64,000 bases of DNA from Basidiobolus meristosporus CBS 931.73 (GCA_002104905.1 MCFE01000220.1:59798-123797), one strand, 5' to 3'; shown: positions 8,590 through 20,580, counted from the first letter of the stretch. Numbers and translations: made by a program. The notes: generated from the letters alone by a model not told the origin.

Positions 8590-11098
8590 GTTCAGAACAA
8601 GATTTTGTGAGATGCTTTGACTCTGATTGAGGACAAAATTATGAGGACTGAAGATCCACCACAGGATACACCATTCCCTATGAAAAATAATTTGGTCCTA
8701 CAGGTGGATCCAATCTGGATCAGCCATCAGGATCCTGTTAAGAGACCGTCAAAATACAAGCAGCTTGGAACTAGTGACCCTCTTAACAATCTTATTATGG
8801 GATCATGACAGCGTTTTGCTAATTTTTCTGCCAAATAAAATTATAAAACTTGACAGGACTTTTTTGGTGCTGCAACAATGATTGCATTGCATTATTGAGG
8901 TCTGATTGTGCTCTAGAACTATTTTAAATGGATCCATCTGGCCAGGACATCCAATTGACTTATATGGCAAAAATCTTGACAGCATTTCAATGACCTTACA
9001 GCAAGACTCTGGTAGCATTATAATGGCAGTATGGTGGCCTACAGCTAGTTCTATATAATACTACCATACCAATTCACCAAATGGTATTTTTTCTCTACCT
9101 CCCCTTGTGAAATTCATATACTCCACTGTAGAATCACCCCTCTTTATTTGCTTACCCACTACTACCTGTTGTAAGAGTCTTGGAGATATTGGAAGTGATT
9201 GGGAGAACAAGTAGATTATGTGGTTTTCACTTAATGATTTATTGAATGTAAAAGTAGCATTTATACTTTTACCTGGTCTTGGCATTACAAACACGTAGGA
9301 TAGGTTAAGGAAGGTCCCAAGAACATGTGTGCAAACTTTGGGGCTGTTTGGTCAACTTTGAGAATTTTCATGTTCTGGGTACCTGGTACTTTGGTGAAAG
9401 TATTCTAAGTAAATCCCAACAAGGAATTTGGTCAGTATTCTCTTGGATTTGAAGGTAATGATCTAAGTGACTAAGTTAGATGAATATTTAGGTGGAATTA
9501 CAAATTTTTACAACACTACCTTGGGTATTCCACATATATTTCAAATCAAAAAACACTATGACCTCCTACTTACTAACCTCTACAAACACACATACCTGCC
9601 ACAGTTGACATACTTCTATCACCTCAACTTTATGGCTTTTTAATGTGATACTTGCAAAGTTGCCATATACCAAGTACTGCTGGTAACAAATACATCTTGC
9701 AAACAAATGCTTAGTTGTTGCCACTTCTGCCATTAGTACCTCCTGAATATCTGCAATACATATCCAGTTCATCCAGTCCTTGCATTTGTATTGTTGCATA
9801 TGCATATGAATATTAATTGGAGCCTGCAAGAAGTACTTAGGGTAGCAGATACTCTGAAATATCATGCCAATTCCTTCAAATTTCTCCAGTATCTCAAAGG
9901 GCCCATTTAGCTTGAAATGCCCCATGTACAACTTGGCTATCAGTATAGGGATATTGCTGAAAGCAAATACATTGCTCCCTGTAGAAAGCTTTTGATCTAA
10001 CAGATACCCTCATCTTAAGTATCTCTGGTTTCCAGCTGATTCCATATTCCAGCCAATAGCTAATAGCTTGCCAACTTTGCTGCAATTGCATGCTGACTTC
10101 TGTATATTGTCTCTGTGGGAATATGATGTTGTTAGTGCTGGTGTTTTGGTAATAACAATGTGTGTGAGTTATGGAGTATATCCCCTGGATCTGACACATT
10201 TGACAGCAATACTTTCCATTGCGCCTGGAAAAACCTGCTATCTTACTGATGGCTGAGGTATTTCCAATGCAGATAATAATATGAGCTTTTACATCCAGCA
10301 ATAGATAGAGGTAGCTATCCAGGTTGGATGGTGATTTAGGCCCAGATACCAGTATGATTACCAGCATATTATTGCTCTGATACCATAAGATGGGCAGCAG
10401 ACTCAGATTGATGAGAATCAGTGGCCAGAAGGATTTGCTGGTAGTGTACTTGTTCAATGAGAATTAATCAAGTGCTAAGGCAAAAGCATGGTTATACATA
10501 CCTTTAAAGTAGCCCTTGCTTCTTAGCTGTTTTTAATGTTTGCCATCACATATATTGGATATGTTTGTGCCTGATATTAATGGGAACATGCCACTTCTCT
10601 AGCCACAACATTACATCATTCACCAATAGATGGACTACTGGGTTCACTTAACTTGTTAAAGTATCCTTGCCATTTTTTTATGGATGTTGTCTCATTGCAA
10701 AATAGGATTTTGCCAGATTCATGCAGGGTACTGTTGTTAGGGAAGATAGGACCACAATCCATCAGTGAGCCTGCTTCTCCAGAGCTATCAATCTGCGTGC
10801 CATATTCAGAAAGCTGTGGTGAGCCTAAAGGCGTCACAAACTCACCTGACTCAGTTTGCGCAAGGTGACAAAGACAGTCAGTTGCCAATATAAAAGTATC
10901 AACTGGCTGGCAAGATAATGTTGGTACAGTAGTGACCAATGAATGGTCAAATATGACTTGTGTGGCAAAACACTGGCCATGATCCTTGTAATACTTCCTA
11001 TGCTGTCTGCATGCTCTATGGCCAAGAAACTTGCTACAATAGCCACATGGTCTTTTTTATCTTCTGTTATGGTGTTTTATCACAGTAGTCTTGTCCAT
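8590..11098 (-). pseudogene. TnX-1 transposase, Tnp2/CACTA-like, decayed
   Basis: Reads from an ATG at 11,098. The N-terminus has a zinc-finger-like motif (KRPCGYC...RQHRKYYKDHG), parallel to the copy at 46,391-46,748. The open stretch 10,457-9,894 carries the core: WPLILINLSLLPIL, VSGPKSPSNLDSYLYLLL, ICIGNTSAISKIAGF, NGKYCCQMCQIQG. This layout (GPK..D.YL.PL, then a short beta strand, D/N-xPA, then G-K-xxC-xxC) resembles the Tnp2 transposase family of CACTA and basidiomycete Plavaka elements. A second open piece is 9,931-9,566. The 3' third (8,590-9,540) is conserved in TnX-2 and TnX-4 but has no clean frame. Relative to TnX-2 this copy lacks about 15 residues after YLLLD. An in-frame stop precedes the zinc finger. 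Confidence 0.65.
9167..9515 (-). repeat. Solo LTR-A inside TnX-1, target duplication CTACC
   Basis: 349 bp, TGTTGTAAGAG to TTTTTACAACA. CTACC is present at 9162-9166 and 9516-9520. The matching place in TnX-2 (about 39,050) is uninterrupted, which confirms the insertion. Confidence 0.92.
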
Positions 11099-11281
11099 GG
11101 GGAAAAGAGTTTGACCTTCAACAATGTAATGCTATTATATCACTTTTTGATCAATACATATGTGAATTAAGACAGTCTTGTATTTGAGACATTGCTCCTA
11201 CATGAATGTAAGATTTAATGATGACCTGCCATAGTAAGCATTATAAACAAAGTTGTGGCACCACATACACACTAATACATA

Positions 11282-12015
11282 AGACTTGTTCCATTGGAGA
11301 GTGCCACATTGAGCCATGAGTGCCAAATGATGCCATAGTGTGCCAGAGAGGCCAAGAGAGCCTCTACCTGGCCACAGAGTGTGAAACATAGCTCTGCATC
11401 TTCATGCAAAGCAGCCTCTGTGTTTCACCCATTGTGTTGGAGAAAATCCATTTTTTGACCTTTTTTTTTGGATCAATGTTGTGCAGGATGTGTTAGAGCA
11501 CAAGCAGATTGAAGATATGCATCTGGTACTCAATACCCATGGCACTCTGAATCTAGCTCCTGTAGCTTGTATCATGTCACAAAAATGAATGGCACTATCT
11601 TGGTCCACTGGTATTATCTGGCACTATATTTAAATATTAGCCCTAAAGTAAGATATATACAAAGCACTTATAGTGCCAGATAATACCAGTGGACCAAGAT
11701 AGTGCCATTCATTTTTGTGACATGATACAAGCTACAGGAGCTAGATTCAGAGTACCATGGGTATTGAGTACCAGATGCATATCTTCAGCTCTCCTGTGCT
11801 TTTTCACATCCTGAGCTACATTGGTCCACAAAAAAAGGTCAAAAAATGGATTTTCTCCTGCACAATGGGTGAAACACAGGGGCTGCTTTACATGAAGATG
11901 AAGAGCTATGTTTCACACTCTGTGGCCAAGTATAGGCTCACTTGACCTCTCTGGCACACTATGGCATCATTTGGCACTCATGGCTCAATGTGGCACTATC
12001 CAACGGAACAAGTCT
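11282..12015. repeat. Long palindrome between the two TnX-1 genes
   Basis: Two arms of 347 bp (11,282-11,628 and 11,669-12,015) in inverted orientation around a 40-bp spacer. Outer ends read AGACTTGTTCC and GGAACAAGTCT, inner ends CACTATA and TATAGTG. ATA flanks both sides (11,279-11,281 and 12,016-12,018), a possible 3-bp target duplication. The same arms form a second palindrome at 53,930-54,661. TnX-2 lacks it at the equivalent place. It could be a foldback/MITE insertion or a pair of joined transposon ends. Confidence 0.85.
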
Positions 12016-12056
12016 ATAATACTTTTTCCCATTTGGTTTGATACACTTGCATATAT

Positions 12057-14390
12057 ATGCCACCAAAAAAGAAAGCAAAGTTGTCTGGTTCCCAGCCAAA
12101 CCCCACAGCTGATGGCAGCAGAAGAACAGTTGGACAACAGCTTGCTTTGACATTCAGTGCAACAAGCAGGGTTACATCCAAAAAAGACCATGTTAACAGT
12201 GTGCCCACTGAAGGTAATAATGCAGACTCCTCAGGCTCTCAGTCAAGTAGGCAATTGAAACGTCTGCAGAGCTGCAAGCTGACAATTATGCTCAGGCAGA
12301 TGAGAATGTAGCAAACACAGTACCCTCAGTTGAAGACCAGCAAGTAGCTCTCATAACATCACCACCACACATATTAGCAATTATGTTGTCATTGCATACC
12401 AAAGCATTAATGAAGCAATTAGGTGCAGTGGCTGGTAAGATAGATGCAATGGCCCAGAGAAATCAGGTAATAATCTAGAAACAGGATGAGCAGATAATAC
12501 ATGTAAAGCAGTCAATATCCCAGGTAGAGAAAGCTGTATCATTGCTGCAAAGAAGAAACTCTAGTTGCTCAATGCCACAGCCATGAAATGAGCCATTTCC
12601 CAATGTAACAGCAGAGGAACACTGTACAGTTTTTAAGCACAACAACAGTGCCCAAAGATGAAGACCACAGAAAAGCCTATCACAGCATGGGAGTAAGACA
12701 ATGTGGTGTTTGTACCAAAGCCTAAAAATCAAAAGACATTGAAGATCCATGAAGCCATTGAGTGCAATAATGAAGAGTGGGCTAACATCAAGAGGCCGGC
12801 AGAAGTCTAGCATGCCATCACCTTAAGGCCTGCATGCCATACAATCATCAGGAACTTAAGGTCAAGCAGAATGCACTTGACTTGTTCCATGACCATTATC
12901 CTGGATTCAAATGGGTAAATGGATTTTGGGCAAGCATTGGTATGCTAAGAAAGTATCTTAGGAATAGAAGATACTATCATAGGCAGAAGAACAATGGTGC
13001 CATAGCTAAAAACCATCATCTTCCTCAAGGGCCCATTACAAGCAGGGCCAAAAGCTCCAGACAAGTGTCAAAGAGATGTCAGGTGGCCAGAAGAGTGCCC
13101 ATTAGGGACAAGCAGGCAGACATAGATGCACCAGTCCAACATTTATCAAGGAAAAGTGTAGTACCACTCAAGAAGCACTCAGTCAAAGTAGCTGTGATGG
13201 ACCTGGCAGTGACAGAAACCAGAGGCTTTTACAGGAGCCCATCATAACTATGGTGATGAGCTCAAAACAGGTGGAAAAGAATTGTCAGGTTGCCAGGAGA
13301 GTGCCAGCAAGTGACAGGCAGGCCAAAACAGATGTGTCAGAGCAGAACCTATCAAGGAGAAAATGTAGATCATTACAAGAAGCACTCAGACATAGTAGCA
13401 GTCAAAGACCTGGCAGTGATAAAGGAAAAGGTAAAGGGAAAAATGCCTACCCAGGCCTAAGACATGGAGGCATGCAAAAAAAACCACAGCTCTTGCCAAT
13501 TAACACCGCAATCCCAGAACAGACTGAATACTATCATAGCCAAGAAGAATTACCAACAAGAAAACAGTTGTTTTCACAAGAGTTGGAAGCACATTCAGTT
13601 GAGCTACACTCCAGCAAGGTAGATGACTTTGCAGAAAAAGGCAATATGTCTAACACAGCCTCCATTTCCTCTGTTATTGTGAGAGTAGAGATCTCACTGA
13701 CAGACAAGGCATAACATCAAGAACTCAAAAGACTATCACAATGCCTTCAGTGGTATTTTGAAACATTAATAGGCACACCAAGAGGTTGCAGCACTTCTTC
13801 AAGAGCAGTGCTCAAGAAAACACACCTGAAAGTTGCAGGGATCTATTGCAAAGACTGGCAGATGAGGTTCTAGACCTTGTAGTGCTGGCTGAATACCAGG
13901 ATGTATGGGAACCAATGAATGAACAGTGGCATAAAGCTGTTTGGTTTCTGCCAAAGTTGTGAGACCAGAGTGTTACAGCAGAAATATTTAATGAGTGGTG
14001 TGTTTAATGGAGCTACTTGTTGAGTGTGGGGTTAGGCTTAATGTTAGTGTAGGGTATAGGGACTTGTATAGGTCCATACAATTGGGAATTGAGGTACAAC
14101 TGAAGTTTCAACAGAAACAAATCAGTTTGTATGCATGAAAAGTAAGAGAAACAGTTGAGTCAGGAGGTAAGGGGTGTGAAAAGTGGCAATAGCTAAGCAA
14201 TGCACACAAACATAGGAGGTGATAGAGTGTCCAGGATCAGAAAGTGAGTAAGTTGGCTAGGAATCAGTCCATAGCCACTCATATATTGTTGTAATTAAAG
14301 ATTTTGACTATGTGTTTTGTGAAATCTGGGGTGCTATTATTTCTCAATGGTCACTGGACAGTGTCCTGATGGGATTAGTGCCTCTTAGTC
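12057..14390 (+). pseudogene. TnX-1 ORF2, conserved unrecognised protein, frame-broken
   Basis: Starts at the ATG at 12,057, 42 bp beyond the palindrome. The N-terminus MPPKKKAKLSGSQ holds an SV40-like nuclear localisation motif. Open pieces: 12,057-12,311, 12,834-13,247 and 13,250-13,714. A basic segment near 12,840-12,975 (HQELKVKQNALDLFHDHYPG, then MLRKYLRNRRYYHRQK) is shared with the copies at 29,556-29,332, 47,550-47,690 and 56,580-56,730. A Lys/Arg/Ser-rich middle follows, and the tail at 14,090-14,360 matches the open C-terminus at 23,410-23,676. I do not recognise the family. Nuclear DNA binding as an accessory transposition protein is only an inference from charge and context. Confidence 0.6.
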
Positions 14391-14449
14391 ATGGGACTTC
14401 AAATTTGTGAAGGCCTTTGACAAGATCATTATAATATTTTTTCATAGGG

Positions 14450-14855
14450 CATTATTTACTGTAAAAGTGCAATTTCATGGAAAGCTATTAGCTGTAGCAA
14501 TTTCTACCACAGAGGCGGAGTATATGGCAGCCTGTGATGTTACTCAAAGAGTATTGTGGTTAAGAAAGCTCTCTAAAGATTTAGGCTAATGCCAAAATAT
14601 GCCCATTACCTTATTTCAAGATAATCAAGATGTATTCAAAGAGGTAAAAGTCTAGCTCTCAATGCTAAAGCAAAGCACCTAGATATTAGACATCACTTGA
14701 TATGTGAAGCTATAGAGAATAACTTGGTTAACTTAGTTTGCTGTCTTACATGTGTAATAATTGCAGACACATATGCCAAGCCATTAGCTAGAGGCATATA
14801 TCTTAGGACAAGATTAGGGCCAGTCAGTATGATCATTTACTTGACTATAGGTGTT
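14450..14855 (+). pseudogene. Copia RNase H C-terminal fragment
   Basis: GKLLAVAISTTEAEYMAACDVTQ, LWLRKLSKDLG, then LDIRHHLICEAIENNLVNLV and AKPLARGIYLRTRLG, the normal end of a copia pol. It matches the end of copia B1 (35,760-36,120). It is probably the displaced 3' end of copia A, split off by TnX-1. It stops exactly where LTR-C begins. Confidence 0.75.
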
Positions 14856-15302
14856 TGTTGTGCATCAACATTTGAAACTTAGCCTATTTTACTCTGTTAG
14901 AAATCTAGTACCCTAACTGATTCTCCCTGATCCAATCATAACTAATCCCAGTTATAGTTGATTTTTTCACTTCTGAGAATCTATTTTTAGCTGTCACACC
15001 TTATCAATTCTCATGTGGTCAATATGTCCTCAACTAATTTGCTAAGCCTTTCCAAGTGGTTAGTCATCTGAGAACTATCTAACTACTTAGCAGTTACCAA
15101 AACATTAGCTGACTAATGATGCAACTTTTCACTTATCCTATGTACTTATTAACACCCCAACAGACTTTAATTAGTCTGGTCTCTTGGTGATTACTAATTT
15201 AACTTGATCAGAAAAGTATAAATAAAGTTCACTGATACTTTTGGCTTAGTGTGTGTCTCAACAAAATTATGATTGTGTCTCAGCAAAATGAAGAACCCAA
15301 CA
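14856..15302 (+). repeat. LTR-C, 5' LTR of gypsy C
   Basis: TGTTGTGCATCAACA to CCCAACA, about 447 bp, with strong similarity to 19,034-19,479. Similarity continues some 30 bp past both right ends (to CCTAGCA), so the true end may be near 15,333 and 19,510. No target duplication was found. Confidence 0.75.
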
Positions 15303-15595
15303 ATTATAATCTAGTTTCTATCTAAGCCTAGCATATCAAGCATTCCCACAAACACCAAGCCTAGCCTGCATAGTAAACCTACCCTGTTGCATGTGTAGCC
15401 AAAACATGCTATATACAAGACCAATATTAGACCAGAACGTCTCTGCAAATATTTCTGCCACTCTCTGACAACTCTAAGAATCTGCACTTAGTTGTCACTT
15501 TGGTTCAGTTAAACCATTCAAGAGCTTTATTACACTTTTCTCTTGAATACACGGTTTTTTTTGTTGCATTCCATTACATTGAGCCACTTGACAAG

Positions 15596-18500
15596 ATGTC
15601 CTCAGCAGTAAGCCATCCAAATCTCTCTATGTTGGAAGAAGCTCAAAGAAATCCTGAAAGAAACACCTTGATGCTTAAGTACTCAAATCTTGCCCAGATA
15701 AGATCTGACAATCATTGTAGAGATGACTCCTTCAAGTTATATCTGGCTACTATGAATTGTACTAAGATCCTTGCCTCTTTATGCTGAAGGAGTCAATGCA
15801 ATTAAGAATCCTAATGAGTTTCTTTACAAGTTTAGTCACATATTAGCTGCACACCAGCTAGAACCTGACACCAATTGGGCTAAACTTCTGCCTCTCTGTC
15901 TCACCATGCAGGATGCTGACCAGGTCAAAGTTAACATTCCTTCCAATATTGAATGGAAAGTTGCCCAAATCTACTTTGACGGCCATTTTGAAGATCCCTT
16001 CAAGAAAGCACATCAGAACTGAAACTTATGGGAAACTAAGATGCAAAAAGGTGAATCTGTGCAACACTTTGGTGATAGATCCCAAAGACAAGTTAGATTG
16101 GCAGGAGTTAGTGATGATATTTCATTGCTTACTTTGGATTTTCTCTGAAACTTTTCACACCAGCTACAGAGCAATATTGCTATTGTCAAAGCATACAACC
16201 CTGCATGTATTTATGACAAGATCCCAGAGATATGTATACTTGCCATCACCATGACTGCAGCTTTAGCCTGGCTTCAGGCACTCCACTCAAGATGCAGCAA
16301 TAACCAGGAAAGAATACAGTTATGTAACCAAGAAGAAGTCAACTGCTACCAAGCATTGTGAACTTTGTGAAAGATGCTATCATTCTACCAGGGAATGCAA
16401 AGGCATCACCAAGCAGTCAAACAAGTCAGGAAACGCCTCAGAAAAGCAGCAAAACACCAAAATTAATAATAAATATGCTGATGACAAATGCTTTAAATGC
16501 AGAAAGATAGTATATAGATCACCTATCTGTCCTGAGAAGAACTCTACACTACTGGTAAAAATTACTCAGATCCTTGATCATGATTCAACTAGTGATATCA
16601 AAGGGTATGAGGAAGCATATGAAGAACTCACAGTTTAAGATTATCACAACCTCATTGAATTTCTGGCTAAAATTGCAACTATTCAAGAAGAGAAGTACCC
16701 AATCATGCAGCTAAAAGCCAAAGTGGTGCCACTCAAACTCAACAGCTATTCATATATGACACTTCTGGATACTGGGTCATCCAACTCTATTGTATAACCT
16801 AATGTAGTTAAAGAACTCAAATTGGAAATATAAAGGCAACCAGGAAAAATCACACTTGCAGCTAAGGATCTCTCAGCCCCAAGAGTTGGTATCACCAATA
16901 CCATCAGCACACATGATGGTTCAACAGCTATATTTCACCCAATGGAAGTTATTAACATTCCAGATGGACTTCAGGTAGTCATTGGTCTAGACACCTTCAC
17001 CAAACTTGGTTATCACACAGGCAGACAACCAGCTTCCTATCCTGGAAACACTAAACCTCAGCCACCCAAAATAGATCAGATTCCAGAAGTTATCTTACCC
17101 CAACTGGAAGGGGAGGAGTCAACCCAAAATTTTAGGCATATTCTCAATCAGTCATATTGGATATTCAGCCAGCCATAGAGAGAAACCAAGCCATTCCAAC
17201 AAACAGTTTCTGCACAATTCCAAAATCTATTGTTACTCTAGAAACACCACCTGGTGAGTCACCCTAACTGCTTCCACAAGCACCCACCTTAACCTACCCA
17301 GCCTTTACCAAGCCCTTAGTTGTTACTACAGATGCATCTAATGTTGGGTTAGGAGCCATCCTATACCTGGATGAAAATCAAAATCTGCCTCACTGGACCT
17401 CTTTTCAAGCCAGATCCCCACAAGCTACTGAGAGAAACTACTATGCCATCAAGGAGCTACTTGTCATTGTCTTTACCTTGAAGAAGCTTCACCAGTTTCA
17501 ATGGAGTAACCCTTTTACCTTGTACACAGACCACCAAGGCCTTCTATATATCCACACTCAAAAGACCTTGACTCCAATGCTGTCCAACTGGCTTGATATC
17601 CTGCTTGAGTATAGATATCAAGTTGTTCATTGCCAAGGAATTCTCAACATCCTGCCTGACCACCTTTCAAGACTTTTCACAAACTCTGCCTGGGAGGGAC
17701 ATGTGATTACTAACAAAATCAGTGAGCTCACTTCAACTTCCAAAATAATTCCTCAACTGGATTCAGCAACTTAGAAAACTCCACATGCTAATGAAAGGGA
17801 AACATTAATGGAGAGGAGTCACTTGCTTCACCACTTTGAAGCTGACACACATATGAAGAAGATACACGTTGATGGATATCACTAGACAAATATCAAAGCT
17901 GACTGCCTAGAATTTGTCATGCTTTGTAGCAAATGTCAACTTTACAATATCAGCAGTCATGGATATGATCCTTTGAGTCCCATCTACACAAGCCCTACTA
18001 TGGATCATGTTGCAATTGATATAGCTGAACACTTCATCACTAGTGATGATGGTAATTATTACCTCATTGTAATTGTGGATGTCTGCAAAAATTTTGTCTT
18101 GCTCAAAGTTATCCCAGGCAAGTATGCTGCCACTGTTGCAAAAGTGCTATTCAAGCTCTTTTGCCTTTTTGGATTCCCTAAGGTCATTCAGTTGGATAAT
18201 GGAGCAGAATTTGTAAGTCATGTGATCAAAGTCCTTTGCCAGAATAGAACCATTGATCACTGTCTGATCCCTCCATATTATCCCAAAGCTAATGGACTTG
18301 CTGAAAGATATGTTAAGACCTCAGTGAACATCATCAAAAAATCTAGCAAAGGTATCAAGAAACATTGAGACAAGTACATTCCCACTCTATAGTATGCTAC
18401 CAGCACCTAAATTGCTGCTCTACATGGATCAATGCCATTTTCTTTAATGTTTGGAAGATACAACCGCTTTGGAGACTACCAGAATACTGAATTAGCAAGT

Positions 18501-18959
18501 TTGAATACAGACAAGCTAAAGAACAGATCTGAGTACCTTATCAACATTGTCAACCATGCTATCAGCACCAGAAGTAAAGCCTCACAGCAAAAGATGACTT
18601 TGACATACACCTCAAGACACAGGAATATTAGCTTCCCCAATGAGTTGCATGTTATAATATTAGATCCAATCCAGCAATCTGAGCTTGACCCCAAATATGA
18701 AGGCTCATGCAAAGTTGTCAGATATACCACTGGAGGATCTTATGTACTCAGGACAATACTGGGGCACTGCTACCCAAGAACATTCCACCTTCTTCACTCA
18801 AGCTTATATCTCAAGACCCAGTTACTTCTGAATCCTATGAAGTTGAAACTATTGCAAACTATGATGGAGAAGAATCATATTGTCTTTATTAAGTCAAGTG
18901 AAAAGAATAAGATGCCAAACACAACACCTGGGAACCTTACACCAACTTTGAGGATGTAG
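15596..18959 (+). pseudogene. Gypsy C gag-pol without reverse transcriptase
   Basis: Gag starts MSSAVSHPNLSM (15,596), with stops and shifts. Two zinc knuckles: CELCERCYHSTREC (about 16,358) and CFKC...YRSPIC (about 16,490; the His reads Tyr). Protease LLDTGSSNSIV (about 16,765). The sequence then jumps from the post-protease region (17,178) to RNase H (VVTTDASNVGLGAILYLDE, TLYTDHQGLLYI, ILPDHLSRLF), so the whole reverse transcriptase is gone. Integrase follows: HHFEADTHMKKIHVDGYH, MLCSKCQ, and the catalytic triad in HVAIDIAEH, QLDNGAEF and GLAERY. The last open frame is 18,432-18,959. Non-autonomous and decayed. Confidence 0.8.
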
Positions 18960-19033
18960 CCATCATTGATCAGTAATGGAGCCACAGGGAAACCCATAAG
19001 GTAATGGGAAACTCTTCTTCTGGGAGGAAGTGA

Positions 19034-19479
19034 CGTTGTGCATCAACGTTTCAAACTTAGCCTATTCTACTTTGTTAGAAAACCTAGTACCCTAAATGAT
19101 TTTCCCTAGCCCAAACATAATTAATCCTAGTTGTGGATTATTTTATTACTTCTCAGAATCTATTTTTAGCTGTCACACCTAATCAATTCTTATGTAGTCA
19201 ATATGTCCTCAATTGATTTGCTAAGCCTTTCCAAGTGATTAGTCATCTGGGAACTAACTAACCACTTAACAGTTGCCAAGACATCAGCTGATTAATGATG
19301 CAATTTCTCATTCATCCTACATACCTATCACCAACCCAACAGATTTCAGTTAGTCCAGTCTCTTGGTGGTTACTAATTCAACTTGATAAGAAAAGTATAA
19401 ATAAAGCTTACTGAACCTTTGGGTTTAGTGTGTGACTCAACAAATTAGGATTATGTCTCAGCAAATTAAGAACTCAACA
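19034..19479 (+). repeat. LTR-C, 3' LTR of gypsy C
   Basis: Preceded by a purine-rich tract (tgggaggaagtga), the likely polypurine primer. It begins CGTTGTGCATC where the 5' copy has TGTTGTGCATC, and ends CTCAACA. It differs from the 5' LTR at many sites, so the element is old. Confidence 0.75.
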
Positions 19480-19529
19480 ATTACATTCTAGATTCTACCC
19501 ATGCCTAGCACATAACAAGGTACAAGTCT

Positions 19530-20055
19530 ATTGGTTCAGTTGAAAGATAGATAGCAACACTAGAGGCAAACAAATACTTGCAAACCAAGGGACTTGAATA
19601 TGCTGAGACCTTTGCACAGGTAGCTGAGCTTATTTCTGTCTGACTATCATTGACAATTACAGGAAAATATAAGCTTTTTATACATCAGATTGATGTAAAA
19701 GCTGCATTTGTTAATGGACTACTTAATGGTATTAAATACATTGACCGGTCAGATGGGCTTGAAGACTAAGATAACCCTTGTTTTGTCAGCAGGCTCAAGA
19801 ATCTTTGTATGGTCTAATGAATCATCAAGAGCTGGAATTGGCAGAATATATTTTATTTGGAGTCTGATAACTCACAGAGAAATACTGCTGACTATAGTAT
19901 CTCCCATTGACTGGCTTTAGCAGCTCTGTATGTAATTACTCATATCTTAGCCCGCAATACCCAAAAAACCTTGGAAGAAACTAATTCCAGCTTATCAGAG
20001 GAGTTTAGATATTCAATCTAGGAGAATTCAGTAACTGCTTAGTGATATAGTAAAT
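19530..20055 (+). pseudogene. Copia reverse transcriptase remnant
   Basis: Decayed frames preserve LEANKYLQTKGLEYAETFAQ, LFIHQIDVKAAFVNGLLNG and a later YVDD-less stretch. The part 19,708-19,920 is open by chance only. It belongs to the copia A/B group. Confidence 0.6.
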
Positions 20056-20109
20056 TTTTAACAGATCAAAGATGCCGGGTAGTCCAATATTTTAACATGA
20101 ATGCTCCAT

Positions 20110-20335
20110 TTTAGTCAAGATCAAATCAGTATACTCACCAAGCATTATATAGTAGTCCTAACATAGTCACAGAGTACTACTGATGATTGAGAAACTCTCC
20201 TAACTCAGTATCAAATTTGTATTTCCTCCACAAAGATATAATTACTATGCCCCCTTATAAGTGCACAATAGTTTTACTATTGCAAATATATACTGATAAG
20301 CTCCTTGTATCCAAAACATTTCTTAAGCTGCAAAA
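20110..20335 (+). repeat. Degenerate LTR-B relative
   Basis: Follows LTR-B from its GTCAGGATCAAATTAG part to its end (TTCCTTATATCCAAA...TTGCAA), with many substitutions. There is no identifiable 5' end and no target duplication. Confidence 0.55.
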
Positions 20336-20580
20336 GAGCATTGGCAAAGAGTAACTCTAGCCTTTGAATGGACTCAAAATAGTACAATCTAGGAATACTC
20401 AGTTACAAATTAGGGATAATGCTACCCATAGACAGGAGTACACCAGCTCCTATTATCACACAGTCCAAGTATATTTAGGATTTATAAGAAGTTACCAAAT
20501 GTAAAAATGTACACCAGCAGCTACCCCAATGGAAACAAACCACAACACAGTCAAACTTAGCTAATTCTGATATCACAACA
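20336..20580 (+). pseudogene. Copia reverse transcriptase tail, decayed
   Basis: Remnants of the SKYI..L..Y and AATPMETN stretches that end the copia reverse transcriptase, in shifted frames. Nothing else is supported. Confidence 0.45.

Larger units (their letters stand above)
8590..14390. mobile_element. TnX-1: DNA transposon with divergent transposase (-) and ORF2 (+)
   Basis: Extent was set by comparison with TnX-2: sequence at 8590-8800 recurs, inverted, at 39,430-39,542, and 14,090-14,390 recurs, inverted, at 23,310-23,687. Removing the solo LTR leaves about 5.4 kb. The transposase reads leftwards and ORF2 reads rightwards from a central palindrome. I could not define terminal repeats or a target duplication at the outer ends. 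It lies inside the RNase H region of a copia element. Confidence 0.65.

Noticed and set aside
11629-11668. CACTATA...TATAGTG at the palindrome centre as ends of a CACTA element
   Set aside because: The motifs face inward around only 40 bp; a CACTA element would need them at its outer ends, so they do not define one here.
15303-15595. Primer binding site for gypsy C
   Set aside because: No TGG-type or anticodon-arm-type string follows the LTR at either possible end, so no site is called.
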